Shown here: positions 38,259 to 47,346 of the stretch, piece after piece
Layout: each line of letters opens with the position of its first letter
Numbering within the stretch: position 1 is the first letter of the stretch
NCBI RefSeq assembly: GCF_004570575.1
Contig: NZ_SPPD01000009.1
Coordinates: 1-64,000 of the forward strand
DNA from: Streptococcus cuniculi
Lineage (GTDB): Bacteria; Bacillota; Bacilli; Lactobacillales; Streptococcaceae
Length of the DNA: 64,000 nucleotides
Direction: 5' to 3'
The notes under the pieces: model-generated
What the model was told of the DNA's origin: nothing
The model's database searches: none
Seen by the model: only the letters and a program-made list of their open reading frames with translations
Position numbers and translations under genes: made by a program

Positions 38259-39074
38259 ATGAAGAAAAAAATGATTGCCCTTGACTTAGATGGCACATTA
38301 TTAAATAGGAATAGCCAATTGAGTGCCTTTACAATTGAGACCATTCGCAAGGTCCAAGAAGCTGGCCACACCGTGATTATTGCGACGGGTCGTCCCTATC
38401 GCATGGCCCGCCATTATTATAGAGAACTAGGACTCACAACGCCGATGATCAACTTCAACGGCTCTCTTATCCACATTCCAGACCAACGATGGGAATGGGA
38501 GCAAAATATCCGCATTGATAAACAGTATCTACTCGACTTCCTCAAAGAAGAAGAACGGTTTGAAGCAGATTTTATCGCAGGGGAGTACAAGCATAAGTTT
38601 TTCATCACCCAAAATTATTTGTACAAGGTGGATCCTGCCCTCTTGGGCGTTGACCAAATCACCCCAGACACCCTCATCAAGCCTGAGCGGATTACCTCTG
38701 ACCCGCACTCTATTTTGATGCAGACCCGCGCCACAGACAAGTACGCTCTGGCAGATGACATCAATCGCTATTTCAATGATGAACTGGAACTCAACACTTG
38801 GGGTGGCCCTCTCAATATCCTTGAAGCCTGTGCCAAAGGGGTGACAAAAGCCTCTGCCCTCACCTATCTGCTCGACCACTACCGTATGGAGGCCAAGGAC
38901 TTGATTGCCTTTGGCGACGAACACAACGATATTCAAATGCTGTCTCTAGCGGGAACAGGCTATGCCATGAAAAATGCCAGCGACACGCTCATCCCTTATG
39001 CTGACTGCTTGACAAGCTACACCAATGATGAAGACGGTGTCGCAAGAGAACTGCAAGCCCTATTTTTAGACTAA
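38259..39074 (+). CDS. Cof-type HAD-IIB hydrolase
   Basis: 271 residues from ATG with AAAGGAG upstream; the frame's earlier ATG lies across the promoter. Motif I ALDLDGTLLN (about 6-15), motif II IIATGRP, motif IV FGDEHNDIQML (about 217-227) and a C2B cap. A phosphatase of sugar phosphates or flavin/pyridoxal phosphates; exact substrate cannot be told. Confidence 0.92.
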   Translation: MKKKMIALDLDGTLLNRNSQLSAFTIETIRKVQEAGHTVIIATGRPYRMARHYYRELGLTTPMINFNGSLIHIPDQRWEWEQNIRIDKQYLLDFLKEEERFEADFIAGEYKHKFFITQNYLYKVDPALLGVDQITPDTLIKPERITSDPHSILMQTRATDKYALADDINRYFNDELELNTWGGPLNILEACAKGVTKASALTYLLDHYRMEAKDLIAFGDEHNDIQMLSLAGTGYAMKNASDTLIPYADCLTSYTNDEDGVARELQALFLD

Positions 39075-39444
39075 GCCTGTCAGCTTCTCTCTGAGGAGTT
39101 AAGCAGATTGACAGAAAAGTTCTTTTGCGATACTTTTCTGAGGTGGTGCGGACGGTAGCGACTTCTTGTGGAGTAAAATAATCCAACGGATTATTTTAGC
39201 CCGAGCCCAGAAACTAAAAAGCGAGGATAATCGATTTCAACGAAATCACAATTTCTGGCACGCTCCCACGCTCCCACGCTCCCACTTTTACCACAGCGAA
39301 AAGTAGCTGACGTGGCTCGATCCGCTCGCAAAAATCGAAAAATCAAATCTTACGTTAGCAGAGCTTTTGAACTTGTTTAAATAGACAAACCCTCGTAAGT
39401 GATAGAAAAATAGCCAATTCAAAGTGTGAACTTCATCTTGAAGC
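39075..39444. other. Gap with short repeats and hairpins, no gene
   Basis: Contains a perfect hairpin AAAATAATCC-aac-GGATTATTTT (about 39172-39194), GATTTC/GAAATC (about 39230-39245), and three tandem copies of the 8-mer CGCTCCCA (39261-39284). Part resembles the repeats at 17335 and 611. No coding signal. Confidence 0.6.
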
Positions 39445-39486
39445 AACTCTTAAAAATACTGATATAGTGTTTTTAAGAGTTTTTAT
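39445..39486. terminator. Rho-independent terminator upstream of manL
   Basis: ACTCTTAAAAA (39446-39456) pairs with TTTTTAAGAGT (39470-39480), followed by TTTTTAT. Confidence 0.8.
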
Positions 39487-39656
39487 AGTTTTTAAACCAA
39501 AATCAGATGTCACATTTTTCTGTCATCTTTTTTCTGGTGTTTTGGAGTATGAAAATCCTTTATCTGTCAATCTTTTTTTTGCAAACAAATCTGTAAATCT
39601 ATAGACCGATTTCAGAAATTTTCTACAAAGTTTACGTACAAATAGCACATATTTAC

Positions 39657-39686
39657 TTGACAGAAACTTTGAAACCGTTTTATAAT
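39657..39686 (+). promoter_or_regulatory. manLMN promoter with overlapping cre-like site
   Basis: TTGACA (39657-39662), 18-bp spacer, TATAAT (39681-39686). TGAAACCGTTTTAT (39670-39683) fits 12 of 14 positions of the catabolite-responsive consensus TGWAANCGNTNWCA and overlaps the -10, consistent with CcpA repression. The leader to manL is about 150 nt. Confidence 0.75.
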
Positions 39687-39838
39687 AAGACAGTTCAAAA
39701 ATGTCGTCTCAATTGACCGTAACATGGAGAACTTTAGCCAGATGAAAGGAACGAGGAAATACAGTGTCTTAGATAGGCAGGCACTGGGGAGATGAAATGT
39801 CCTTTTACTGGCTAACAAAATTTTTAGGAGGAAACATA

Positions 39839-40828
39839 ATGAGTATCGGAATCATTATTGCAAGCCATGGTGAATTTGCCGCTGGTATTCATCAATCTGG
39901 TTCAATGATCTTTGGCGAACAAGAAAAAGTTCAAGTTGTAACCTTTATGCCAAATGAGGGGCCAGATGATTTATACGCAAAATTCAACAATGCCGTGGCT
40001 ACTTTTGATGCGGATGACGAGGTCTTGGTCCTAGCCGACTTGTGGAGTGGTTCACCATTCAACCAAGCAAGCCGTGTCATGGGAGAAAACCCAGACCGTA
40101 CCTTCGCTATCATCACCGGCTTGAATCTACCAATGTTAATTCAAGCCTATACAGAACGAATGATGGACGCAAACGCTGGCGTTGCCGCTGTTGCTGCAAA
40201 TATCATTAAAGAATCAAAAGACGGAATCAAAGCCCTTCCAGAGGAACTAAACCCTGTAGAAGAAACAGCTGCTACTAAAACTGAGGTGGCTCAAGCTGCT
40301 ATCCCTGAGGGAACAGTCATCGGGGACGGGAAATTAAAAATCAACCTTGCTCGTATCGATACACGTCTCTTGCACGGTCAAGTAGCAACTGCTTGGACAC
40401 CTGATTCAAAAGCAGACCGTATCATCGTTGCATCTGATTCAGTAGCTGCTGATGCCCTTCGTAAAGAATTGATCAAGCAGGCTGCACCAGGAAACGTGAA
40501 AGCAAATGTCGTACCGATCCAGAAATTGATTGACGTGGCAAAAGATCCTCGCTTTGGAAATACACATGCCCTCATCCTATTTGAAACACCTCAAGATGCC
40601 CTTCGTGCAGTTGAAGGTGGTGTGCCAATCAAGACCTTGAATGTTGGCTCAATGGCTCACTCAACAGGTAAAACAATGGTCAACAATGTCCTTTCTATGG
40701 ATAAAGAAGATGTCGCTACCTTTGAAAAATTGCGCGACCTCGGCGTTGAATTTGATGTTCGTAAAGTACCAAATGACGCGAAAAAAGACTTGTTTGACTT
40801 AATCAACAAAGCAAATGTCCCTCACTAA
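39839..40828 (+). CDS. manL: Mannose-family PTS system EIIAB
   Basis: 329 residues from ATG with TAGGAGG upstream. The N-terminal EIIA domain (about 1-130) has phospho-His in [12 protein letters not shown] (His10). A linker about 145-165 precedes the EIIB domain with [15 protein letters not shown] (phospho-His near 191). It passes phosphate from HPr to the incoming hexose (glucose, mannose, glucosamine) and in streptococci also takes part in catabolite control. First gene of manLMN. Confidence 0.96.
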   Translation: MSIGIIIASHGEFAAGIHQSGSMIFGEQEKVQVVTFMPNEGPDDLYAKFNNAVATFDADDEVLVLADLWSGSPFNQASRVMGENPDRTFAIITGLNLPMLIQAYTERMMDANAGVAAVAANIIKESKDGIKALPEELNPVEETAATKTEVAQAAIPEGTVIGDGKLKINLARIDTRLLHGQVATAWTPDSKADRIIVASDSVAADALRKELIKQAAPGNVKANVVPIQKLIDVAKDPRFGNTHALILFETPQDALRAVEGGVPIKTLNVGSMAHSTGKTMVNNVLSMDKEDVATFEKLRDLGVEFDVRKVPNDAKKDLFDLINKANVPH

Positions 40829-41131
40829 TGCTCCTCACCTCTCAAACTCTAACAGCACTCCTAGACCCGCTGAACTCTGTTCTACCTACGGTTATAAATG
40901 AAGAACAGTTTGCGCATTCTTGCTCGTAATAAGCTCGTTAGACTATGATTGTGAGAAGAAAAGCATTCGCATAAGAAACGGCGGTTGATGCTTCATCAGG
41001 TACACGACTTGAGCGGTTGCCTATCACACTCACCCCCTCACCTAGTGAGTAATCATCTGCCCATACAAAGAGAAGGAACCAAGAGTTTTCACTCTGTTCT
41101 ATCCATAAGTTATGAAAAGAAAGGATCTATC
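40829..41131 (+). other. Long intra-operon gap between manL and manM
   Basis: 303 bp with no supported ORF or strong terminator. It holds a CTGTTC...GAACAG stem (about 40877-40908). An ATG-started extension of the manM frame runs through it but has no RBS or similarity to the family. Streptococcal manL and manM are usually closer. Confidence 0.6.
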
Positions 41132-41932
41132 ATGTCATTACTTTCAATGATCTTGGTCGTTGTAGTCGCATTCCTTGCTGGTATGGAAGGAATCCTCGAC
41201 CAATTCCAATTTCACCAACCAATCGTTGCTTGTACCCTTATCGGTCTTGTAACAGGTAACCTTGCAGCAGGCGTTGCTCTCGGTGGCGCCCTTCAACTGG
41301 TAGCTCTTGGTTGGGCAAACATCGGGGCTGCTGTTGCCCCAGACGCTGCGCTTGCATCTGTTGCTGCAGCGATTATCCTCGTAAAAGGTGGCGACTTCTC
41401 TCAAGGTGCCATCAGTGTCGCTCAAGGGATTGCGATTCCTCTTGCGATTGCTGGACTTTTCCTTACTATGCTCGTCCGTACAGCTTCTGTCGCTCTTGTG
41501 CACGGGGCTGATGCCGCTGCTGAAAAAGGAAACTTCGCAGCTCTTGAACGCTACCACTTAATCGCTCTTTCCCTCCAAGGACTTCGTATCGCTGTACCTG
41601 CGGCTCTTCTGCTTGCGATTCCTGCTGAATCTGTACAAGCTATGCTTAACCTCATGCCTGAATGGCTTAAAGGTGGTATGCAAGTCGGTGGTGGTATGGT
41701 GGTAGCCGTTGGTTTTGCTATGGTTATCAACATGATGGCAACGCGCGAAGTATGGCCATTCTTTGCGATTGGTTTCGTACTTGCAGCGGTCACTCAAATC
41801 ACCTTGATCGGTTTTGGTGCTCTTGGTGTTGCAATTGCCCTTATCTATCTTCACCTTTCAAAAACAGGTGGAAATGGCGGCGGAGGTGCTACCTCTAACG
41901 ACCCAATCGGCGATATCTTAGAAGACTACTAA
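41132..41932 (+). CDS. manM: Mannose-family PTS system EIIC
   Basis: 266 residues starting MSLLSMILVVVVAFLAGMEG, with AAAGGA 7 bp upstream. Multiple hydrophobic segments and the family motif GILDQFQFHQPIVACTLIGL. Forms the membrane sugar channel with ManN. A Gly-rich stretch (GGNGGGGA) precedes the C-terminus. Confidence 0.96.
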   Translation: MSLLSMILVVVVAFLAGMEGILDQFQFHQPIVACTLIGLVTGNLAAGVALGGALQLVALGWANIGAAVAPDAALASVAAAIILVKGGDFSQGAISVAQGIAIPLAIAGLFLTMLVRTASVALVHGADAAAEKGNFAALERYHLIALSLQGLRIAVPAALLLAIPAESVQAMLNLMPEWLKGGMQVGGGMVVAVGFAMVINMMATREVWPFFAIGFVLAAVTQITLIGFGALGVAIALIYLHLSKTGGNGGGGATSNDPIGDILEDY

Positions 41933-41947
41933 GAAGGGAGATTTACA

Positions 41948-42859
41948 ATGTCAGAAAAATTACAACTTTCCGTAAACGACCGTAAAAAAGTATGGTGGCG
42001 TTCACAATTCCTTCAGGCTTCTTGGAACTACGAGCGTATGCAAAACTTGGGTTGGGCTTACTCTTTAGTACCAGCTCTTAAGAAACTCTACACAAATAAA
42101 GAAGAACAAGCAGCAGCCCTCAAACGCCACATGGAATTCTTCAATACTCACCCATACGTGGCAGCTCCTATCCTTGGAGTAACACTTGCCCTTGAAGAAG
42201 AACGTGCAAACGGTGCTGAAATCGATGACGCGGCTATCCAAGGGGTGAAAATCGGTATGATGGGACCTCTTGCGGGTATCGGTGACCCAGTCTTCTGGTT
42301 TACCGTTCGTCCAATACTCGGTTCCCTCGGAGCTTCTCTTGCCCTTTCAGGAAATGTTATTGGACCAATCATCTTCTTTGTTGCATGGAACCTTATCCGC
42401 ATGTCCTTCTTGTGGTACACACAAGAAATCGGCTACAAGGCTGGTTCTGAAATCACCAAAGACATGTCAGGTGGTATCCTCCAAGACATCACCAAAGGCG
42501 CGTCCATCCTTGGTATGTTTATCCTTGCAGTCCTTGCACAACGTTGGGTATCTATCAACTTTACCTTCAATGTATCAGAAGTACCGCTTGCAGACAAAGC
42601 CTATATCCACTGGGATCAATTACCAGCTGGTAGCGAAGGAATTCGTCAAGCCTTTGAACAAGTCGGTCAAGGACTGTCACAAACTCCTACGAAGATCACA
42701 ACCTTCCAAGATAACTTGAACGGTTTGATTCCAGGGTTTATGAACTTGCTTCTTACCTTCCTATGCATGTGGTTGTTGAAGAAAAAAGTTTCTCCAATCG
42801 CCATCATCATTGGACTCTTTATCGTTGGTATCCTTGCTCGTGTAGCTCATATCATGTAA
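41948..42859 (+). CDS. manN: Mannose-family PTS system EIID
   Basis: 303 residues. RRSQFLQASWNYERMQNLG-type N-terminus (here WWRSQFLQASWNYERMQ) and GPLAGIGDPVFWFTVRP are signature motifs. Membrane helices at the C-terminus. Fifteen bp after manM. Its TAA stop is shared with the first bases of the BOX-like element that follows. Confidence 0.96.
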   Translation: MSEKLQLSVNDRKKVWWRSQFLQASWNYERMQNLGWAYSLVPALKKLYTNKEEQAAALKRHMEFFNTHPYVAAPILGVTLALEEERANGAEIDDAAIQGVKIGMMGPLAGIGDPVFWFTVRPILGSLGASLALSGNVIGPIIFFVAWNLIRMSFLWYTQEIGYKAGSEITKDMSGGILQDITKGASILGMFILAVLAQRWVSINFTFNVSEVPLADKAYIHWDQLPAGSEGIRQAFEQVGQGLSQTPTKITTFQDNLNGLIPGFMNLLLTFLCMWLLKKKVSPIAIIIGLFIVGILARVAHIM

Positions 42860-43011
42860 TACTCGTCAAAAATCAAACTCTGATGTCGTTAACTCGCCTT
42901 GCTGAACGGTTGAGAAAAGTAGCACTTTTCTTATTTCCAACTTGAAATAGTTCTCAACTATTTCAACTACCTGCGACTTCGTTGCCTAATCAGATTTTGA
43001 TTTTTATAGAG
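42857..43011. repeat. BOX-like element, full inverted copy (about 154 bp)
   Basis: TAATACTCGTCAAAAATCAA end, AACTCGCCTTGCTGAAC, hairpin GAAATAGTT/AACTATTTC (about 42944-42965), GACTTCGTTGCCTAATCAG, ending AGATTTTGATTTTTATAG. It is the reverse-orientation counterpart of 25109-25264, of the same length. It begins on the manN stop codon. Confidence 0.75.
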
Positions 43012-43036
43012 TGTAAGAACCTGTACGCACAGTTTC

Positions 43037-43067
43037 ATAAAAAGAAGGTTTCGACCTTCTTTTTATG
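43037..43067. terminator. manLMN terminator
   Basis: AAAAAGAAGGT-ttcg-ACCTTCTTTTT, a UUCG-type tetraloop hairpin with T-run. A TATAAT follows within 10 bp and may start the DUF956 gene. Confidence 0.85.
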
Positions 43068-43102
43068 ATATAATCAAGTAGAACAACAATAAAGGATCAA
43101 TT

Positions 43103-43474
43103 ATGGTACAATCACAAAATAAGGTCGTTGACTTACAAACCACCGGGGTTTCCTACCTAGGGGTGGGAGGCAAGGTCGGGAAATTTCTCATCGGCGACAA
43201 GGCCTTGGAATTTTATGCCGATGCCAACGTCGAAGACTACATCCAAATCCCCTGGGAAAATGTCCAACAGATTGGCGCCAACGTCTCTGGTAAAACAGTG
43301 AGTCGGCATTTCCAAGTCTTTACAGACAGTGGAAAATTCCTCTTTGCTTCCAAGGATTCAGGCAAGATATTAAAAGAAGCGAGAGGACATCTCGGCGACG
43401 AAAAAGTCGTGAAATTACCGACACTTTTGCAAACTATCGGGCAATTTTTTAAAAATCTATTTGCCAAAAAATAA
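43103..43474 (+). CDS. manO: DUF956 family protein (ManO-like)
   Basis: 123 residues. The family is found next to mannose-PTS operons and is predicted to affect their regulation (ManO in lactic acid bacteria). The globular N-terminal half (SYLGVGGKVGKFLIGDKALEF) is PH/GRAM-like in appearance. RBS AAAGGA. Function unproven. Confidence 0.85.
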   Translation: MVQSQNKVVDLQTTGVSYLGVGGKVGKFLIGDKALEFYADANVEDYIQIPWENVQQIGANVSGKTVSRHFQVFTDSGKFLFASKDSGKILKEARGHLGDEKVVKLPTLLQTIGQFFKNLFAKK

Positions 43475-43489
43475 AAAATCAAGTATAAT
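43461..43489 (+). promoter_or_regulatory. Promoter of the serS T-box transcript
   Basis: TTGCCA (43461-43466), 17-bp spacer, TATAAT (43484-43489). The -35 lies inside the last codons of the DUF956 gene. Confidence 0.75.
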
Positions 43490-43491
43490 AG

Positions 43492-43675
43492 TCGCAACGG
43501 ATAAGTAGTATCGTGCGCTTTTCAGAAAGTCTGCGGTCGCTGTGAGCAGATAGGCAAGGGATATGAAATTCTACCGTTTATCCCATTTTTATCATAGAAC
43601 AAAGTGCACTCATGTGAAGTTGGATGGAACCGTGGCTCTCGTCACTCCAACGCTTCCGTGAGTGCATTTTTTATA
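43492..43675 (+). ncRNA. T-box riboswitch, serine-specific
   Basis: Leader of serS. Stem I opens GGATAAG and closes near TTTATCC (43576-43582). The specifier loop reads GAAATTCTACC with TCT (Ser, 43570-43572). The T-box core GGATGGAACCGTGG (about 43623-43637) is followed by the terminator/antiterminator stem GTGCACTCATG ... GTGAGTGCATTTTTT (about 43603-43673). Uncharged tRNA-Ser should promote read-through into serS. Confidence 0.9.
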
Positions 43676-43686
43676 GGAGGAAAACC

Positions 43687-44964
43687 ATGTTAGATATCAA
43701 ACGCATACGAGCAGATTTTGACGGAGTGGCTGCAAAACTCGCCACTCGTGGTGTAGACACCGAAACCCTTGCAACGATTAAGGAATTAGATGCAAAACGC
43801 CGTGAAGTCTTGGTCAAGGTGGAAGAGTTAAAGGCAGAACGCAACACCGTCTCAGCTGAAATCGCCCAAGCCAAACGCAATAAGGAAAATGCAGACGACA
43901 AGATTGCAGCCATGCAAGCACTCTCTGCCACCATTAAAGGATTGGATGCGGAACTCCTTACCATCGATGAGGAATTACAGGCAATCCTCGTCATCTTGCC
44001 AAATACACCACATGACAGCGTACCAGTCGGGGCAGACGAAGAAGAAAACGTAGAAGTACGCCGTTGGGGTACACCGCGAGCATTTGACTTTGAACCAAAG
44101 GCCCATTGGGACCTCGGTGAAGACTTGGGGATTCTCGACTGGGAACGTGGTGCCAAAGTAACTGGCGCTCGCTTCCTCTTCTACAAAAACCTCGGCGCTC
44201 GCTTGGAACGTGCCCTCTACAACTTCATGCTAGATGAACATATCGCAGAAGGCTACCAAGAAGTCATCACCCCTTACATGGTCAACCATGATTCTATGTT
44301 TGGTACAGGCCAATATCCAAAATTCAAGGAAGACACCTTTGAGCTAGATGGCACCAACTTCGTTATGATTCCGACAGCTGAGGTGCCATTGACCAACTAC
44401 TACCGTGATGAAATTGTAGATGGCAAAGACTTGCCAATTTACTTCACTGCCATGAGCCCATCTTTCCGTTCAGAAGCTGGCTCTGCTGGTCGTGATACCC
44501 GTGGCTTGATTCGTCTCCACCAATTCCACAAGGTTGAAATGGTCAAATTTGCCAAACCAGAAGAATCCTACGAAGAACTCGAGAAAATGACGGCTAACGC
44601 AGAAAATATTCTTCAAAAGTTAGGACTCCCTTACCGCGTTCTCGCTCTCTGCACAGGCGATATGGGCTTCTCTGCAGCTAAAACCTACGACTTGGAAGTC
44701 TGGATTCCAGCTCAAAACGCCTATCGTGAAATCTCTAGTTGTTCTAATACGGAGGATTTCCAGGCACGCCGTGCCCAAATCCGCTATCGTGATGAGGCGG
44801 ACGGCAAGGTCAAACTCCTACACACCTTGAACGGTTCAGGACTTGCCGTAGGCCGTACCGTTGCAGCCATCCTCGAAAACTACCAAAACGCAGATGGCTC
44901 TGTCACCATCCCAGAAGTTCTTCGTCCATACATGGGCGGGGCTGAGGTGATCGCACCCAGATAA
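43687..44964 (+). CDS. serS: Serine-tRNA ligase
   Basis: 425 residues from [13 protein letters not shown] with TAGGAGG upstream. The earlier frame opening lies in the T-box. N-terminal coiled-coil arm (about 30-100) and class II motifs: motif 2 [24 protein letters not shown] (cited in part: FRSEAG...RGLIR near 260) and motif 3 [15 protein letters not shown] (near 385). Charges tRNA-Ser. Confidence 0.97.
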   Translation: MLDIKRIRADFDGVAAKLATRGVDTETLATIKELDAKRREVLVKVEELKAERNTVSAEIAQAKRNKENADDKIAAMQALSATIKGLDAELLTIDEELQAILVILPNTPHDSVPVGADEEENVEVRRWGTPRAFDFEPKAHWDLGEDLGILDWERGAKVTGARFLFYKNLGARLERALYNFMLDEHIAEGYQEVITPYMVNHDSMFGTGQYPKFKEDTFELDGTNFVMIPTAEVPLTNYYRDEIVDGKDLPIYFTAMSPSFRSEAGSAGRDTRGLIRLHQFHKVEMVKFAKPEESYEELEKMTANAENILQKLGLPYRVLALCTGDMGFSAAKTYDLEVWIPAQNAYREISSCSNTEDFQARRAQIRYRDEADGKVKLLHTLNGSGLAVGRTVAAILENYQNADGSVTIPEVLRPYMGGAEVIAPR

Positions 44965-44980
44965 GACAATTTGAATCGTT

Positions 44981-45012
44981 TAAAATAGGTTGAGCAAGAC
45001 TCGACCTATTTT
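44981..45012 (+). terminator. serS terminator
   Basis: AAAATAGGTTGAG/CTCGACCTATTTT hairpin, about 17 bp after serS stop. Confidence 0.8.
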
Positions 45013-45098
45013 GATTTGTACTAAAATACCTACCAGCAAGGGATTAGCCATTTGTTTTTACTCATCAACCAGAAAAAGATAGGAGGCATCTTTCCTGA

Positions 45099-45557
45099 AT
45101 GGCGAATAATGATTTATCCAAGCATCATCGCTTAATTACTGTTTGTGAATTTGATATACTAAAAATAAATATAGGTACAAAAGAGCATTTGTTAATTACA
45201 AACATGAATGAAGTTCAGACATTGCAAGCAGCAGGATGGAAAAATGAGGGATTTGTTTTTCAAAGTGGCACTAAGGTAGATGTTTTTAGATTATATAGTC
45301 AAGTAACAAAAGAGCATTTCTACACAGCAAGTATCAATGAAAAAAATACCCTAGTCAATTCTGGAGGGAAATACGAAGGTGTCACATTTAAGGCAAACTA
45401 GAGGGGGAAGCCTACAAATCGAGCGGCAATACCCCAGTTTATCGTCTCTACCACGCAGGTATAAAAAAAGCACCTCTACACACGAGATGCCAATGAGAAG
45501 AACGTCCTCTCGACCCGCGGTTGGAAATACGAGGGTGTCGCTTGGAATGTGGAGTAA
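45099..45557 (+). pseudogene. Decayed DUF5648-repeat protein (C-terminal remnant)
   Basis: The 100-codon ORF (45099-45401) carries DUF5648-type repeats: TKEHLLITNMNEV...AAGWKNEGFVF and VFRLYSQVTKEHFYTASINEKN...YEGVTFKA. After its stop the same repeat continues in other frames (GEAYKSSGNTPVYRLYHAG, then after an A7 run KHLYTRDANEKN...RGWKYEGVAWNVE) up to a TAA at 45555-45557. Two frameshifts thus break one original reading frame. DUF5648 repeats normally lie at the C-terminus of secreted cell-wall or protease-like proteins. No signal peptide remains. Whether the 100-codon piece is still translated is unknown. Confidence 0.65.
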
Positions 45558-45569
45558 AAAATAAACAAG

Positions 45570-45621
45570 AGGAGTAAAGACAATCGATTCTTTCGAAATC
45601 ACGATTGTCTTTACTCCTTTT
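45570..45621. terminator. Strong bidirectional terminator downstream of accA
   Basis: AGGAGTAAAGACAATCG pairs with CGATTGTCTTTACTCCTTTT around a 15-nt loop. It can terminate the DUF5648 remnant and, on the minus strand, the fab/acc cluster. Confidence 0.8.
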
Positions 45622-45688
45622 ATACTGGATTCTATAAAAATCGAATTCTGACTAGCTTCCACAATTGATTTTTGACGAGTATTAGTAT
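45622..45688. repeat. BOX-like mini-element (ends only)
   Basis: TATAAAAATCGAATTCTGACTAG joined to AATTGATTTTTGACGAGTATTAG: the two outer segments of the BOX-like element without the central hairpin. On the minus strand the TAA in CTAATACTCG is the accA stop codon. Confidence 0.6.
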
Positions 45689-46449
45689 TTCCGAAAGCGC
45701 TCGTAACGCTTCGCGACGAGTTGTTCCGCTGGAAGAGCACTCAAATGCTGAAAGGTCACAATCAGCTCTTGTTTTAGGCGCTCTACCAGTTCTTGCTGGC
45801 TCCCCTGCTCTGACATCACCCGATCGATCACTCCCATTTCTAAGAGTTCATAGGAGGTGATTTTCATAAGACAGGCAGCCTCCATAGCGCGGCTCGCATC
45901 CTTCCACAAAATCGATGCAAACCCTTCTGGACTAAGCACTGCATAGATGGTATTTTCTAACATCCAAACCTGATCCGCTACTGCGAGGGCGAGCGCTCCG
46001 CCAGACCCACCCTCACCGATAATAAGGGCGATAATCGGAACCTTTAGGTCACTCATCTCCATCAGATTTCGGGCAATAGCCTCACCCTGTCCCCGCTCTT
46101 CTGCGCCAATTCCCGGATAGGCTCCCGCTGTGTTAATCAGAGTAAGAATGGGCCTGCCAAATTTTTCCGCCTGTTTCATCAAGCGGAGTGCCTTGCGGTA
46201 GCCTTCTGGATGTGGCTGGCCAAAATTCCGCTTGAGATTATCCTGCAAGCTCTTGCCTTTTTGAATGCCCACTACCGTGATAGGCTGACCACCTAAGAAT
46301 CCGACACCACCAATCACCGCACCGTCATCGCGAAACTGACGATCACCATGCAATTCCATGAAATCATCTAAGAGTAGACGAGCGTAGTCCAGACTGGTCA
46401 ACCGTGCCTGATCTCGCGCCTGTCGAATGATTTTTGCAATCTCCGTCAT
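45682..46449 (-). CDS. accA: Acetyl-CoA carboxylase carboxyltransferase subunit alpha
   Basis: 255 residues. Crotonase-fold half of the carboxyltransferase; [30 protein letters not shown] region (oxyanion-hole glycines GEGGSGG near 148) is conserved. With AccB/C/D it makes malonyl-CoA. Last gene of the cluster, overlapping accD by 4 bp. Its stop lies within a BOX-like mini-element. Confidence 0.96.
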   Translation of the reverse strand: MTEIAKIIRQARDQARLTSLDYARLLLDDFMELHGDRQFRDDGAVIGGVGFLGGQPITVVGIQKGKSLQDNLKRNFGQPHPEGYRKALRLMKQAEKFGRPILTLINTAGAYPGIGAEERGQGEAIARNLMEMSDLKVPIIALIIGEGGSGGALALAVADQVWMLENTIYAVLSPEGFASILWKDASRAMEAACLMKITSYELLEMGVIDRVMSEQGSQQELVERLKQELIVTFQHLSALPAEQLVAKRYERFRKY

Positions 46450-47312
46450 CTATTTCCTCCGTGCAATCGTACTAGGTAACCAATGGTCTCCCGCAATTCC
46501 TGACGCTTGACAATGGCGTCCACAAAACCATGTTCTTGCAGAAATTCAGCCTTTTGAAAGTCATCTGGCAGCTGCTCCCGAACGGTTGTTTCAATGACAC
46601 GGCGACCTGCAAAGCCCACCAAGGCCTGCGGTTCCGCCAAAATAATATCGCCCTCCATGGCAAAGGAGGCGGTCACCCCACCTGTTGTCGGATCTGTCAG
46701 CACAGTCAGGTAAAACAACCCTGCATTGGAATGGCGTTTGACAGCCGTTGAAATCTTCGCCATCTGCATGAGGCTCATAATCCCCTCCTGCATACGGGCA
46801 CCACCAGAAGCGGTAAAGAGGACAACTGGAAAACCCTGCTCTGTCGCAAGCTCGAACAGGCGGGTAATCTTTTCACCGACAACCGTTCCCATACTGGCCA
46901 TGATAAAGGACGCATCCATGATGCCGAGCGCCACCTCCTGTCCCACAATCCGTGCCCTTCCTGTCATGACAGCTTCATCCAGCCCAGTCTTTTTGCGGAC
47001 TGCAGCTAATTTTTCCAAATAATTAGGAAAATCCAGAGGATTGTCAGTTTCTATTCCTGTAAACCACTCTTCAAACGAGCCTTCATCGACCGTCAAGTTC
47101 AAGCGCTCAAAGGCACTGATCCGAAAGGTGTAGGAACAATGCTGGCACATCTTTTCCTGTCCCAGCTCCTTCTGATAAATCAGGCGCTTGCAGGCTGGAC
47201 ATTTTGAAAATAAGGCATCGGGTACTTCTGGCTTTTTCTGAGCGGTCTCGTTCAGGAGCGACCGATTGGGATTGATGCGAATGTATTTATCCTTTTTTCC
47301 AAATAGAGCCAT
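46446..47312 (-). CDS. accD: Acetyl-CoA carboxylase carboxyltransferase subunit beta
   Basis: 288 residues. N-terminal zinc ribbon [14 protein letters not shown]...CQHC (about 38-60) and the [10 protein letters not shown] motif (about 168-177). Pairs with AccA in the carboxyl transfer from biotin to acetyl-CoA. 34 bp after accC. Confidence 0.96.
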   Translation of the reverse strand: MALFGKKDKYIRINPNRSLLNETAQKKPEVPDALFSKCPACKRLIYQKELGQEKMCQHCSYTFRISAFERLNLTVDEGSFEEWFTGIETDNPLDFPNYLEKLAAVRKKTGLDEAVMTGRARIVGQEVALGIMDASFIMASMGTVVGEKITRLFELATEQGFPVVLFTASGGARMQEGIMSLMQMAKISTAVKRHSNAGLFYLTVLTDPTTGGVTASFAMEGDIILAEPQALVGFAGRRVIETTVREQLPDDFQKAEFLQEHGFVDAIVKRQELRETIGYLVRLHGGNR

Positions 47313-47346
47313 GAACTCCTCCTTTTCTAGTGATGACTGCTAGAGC

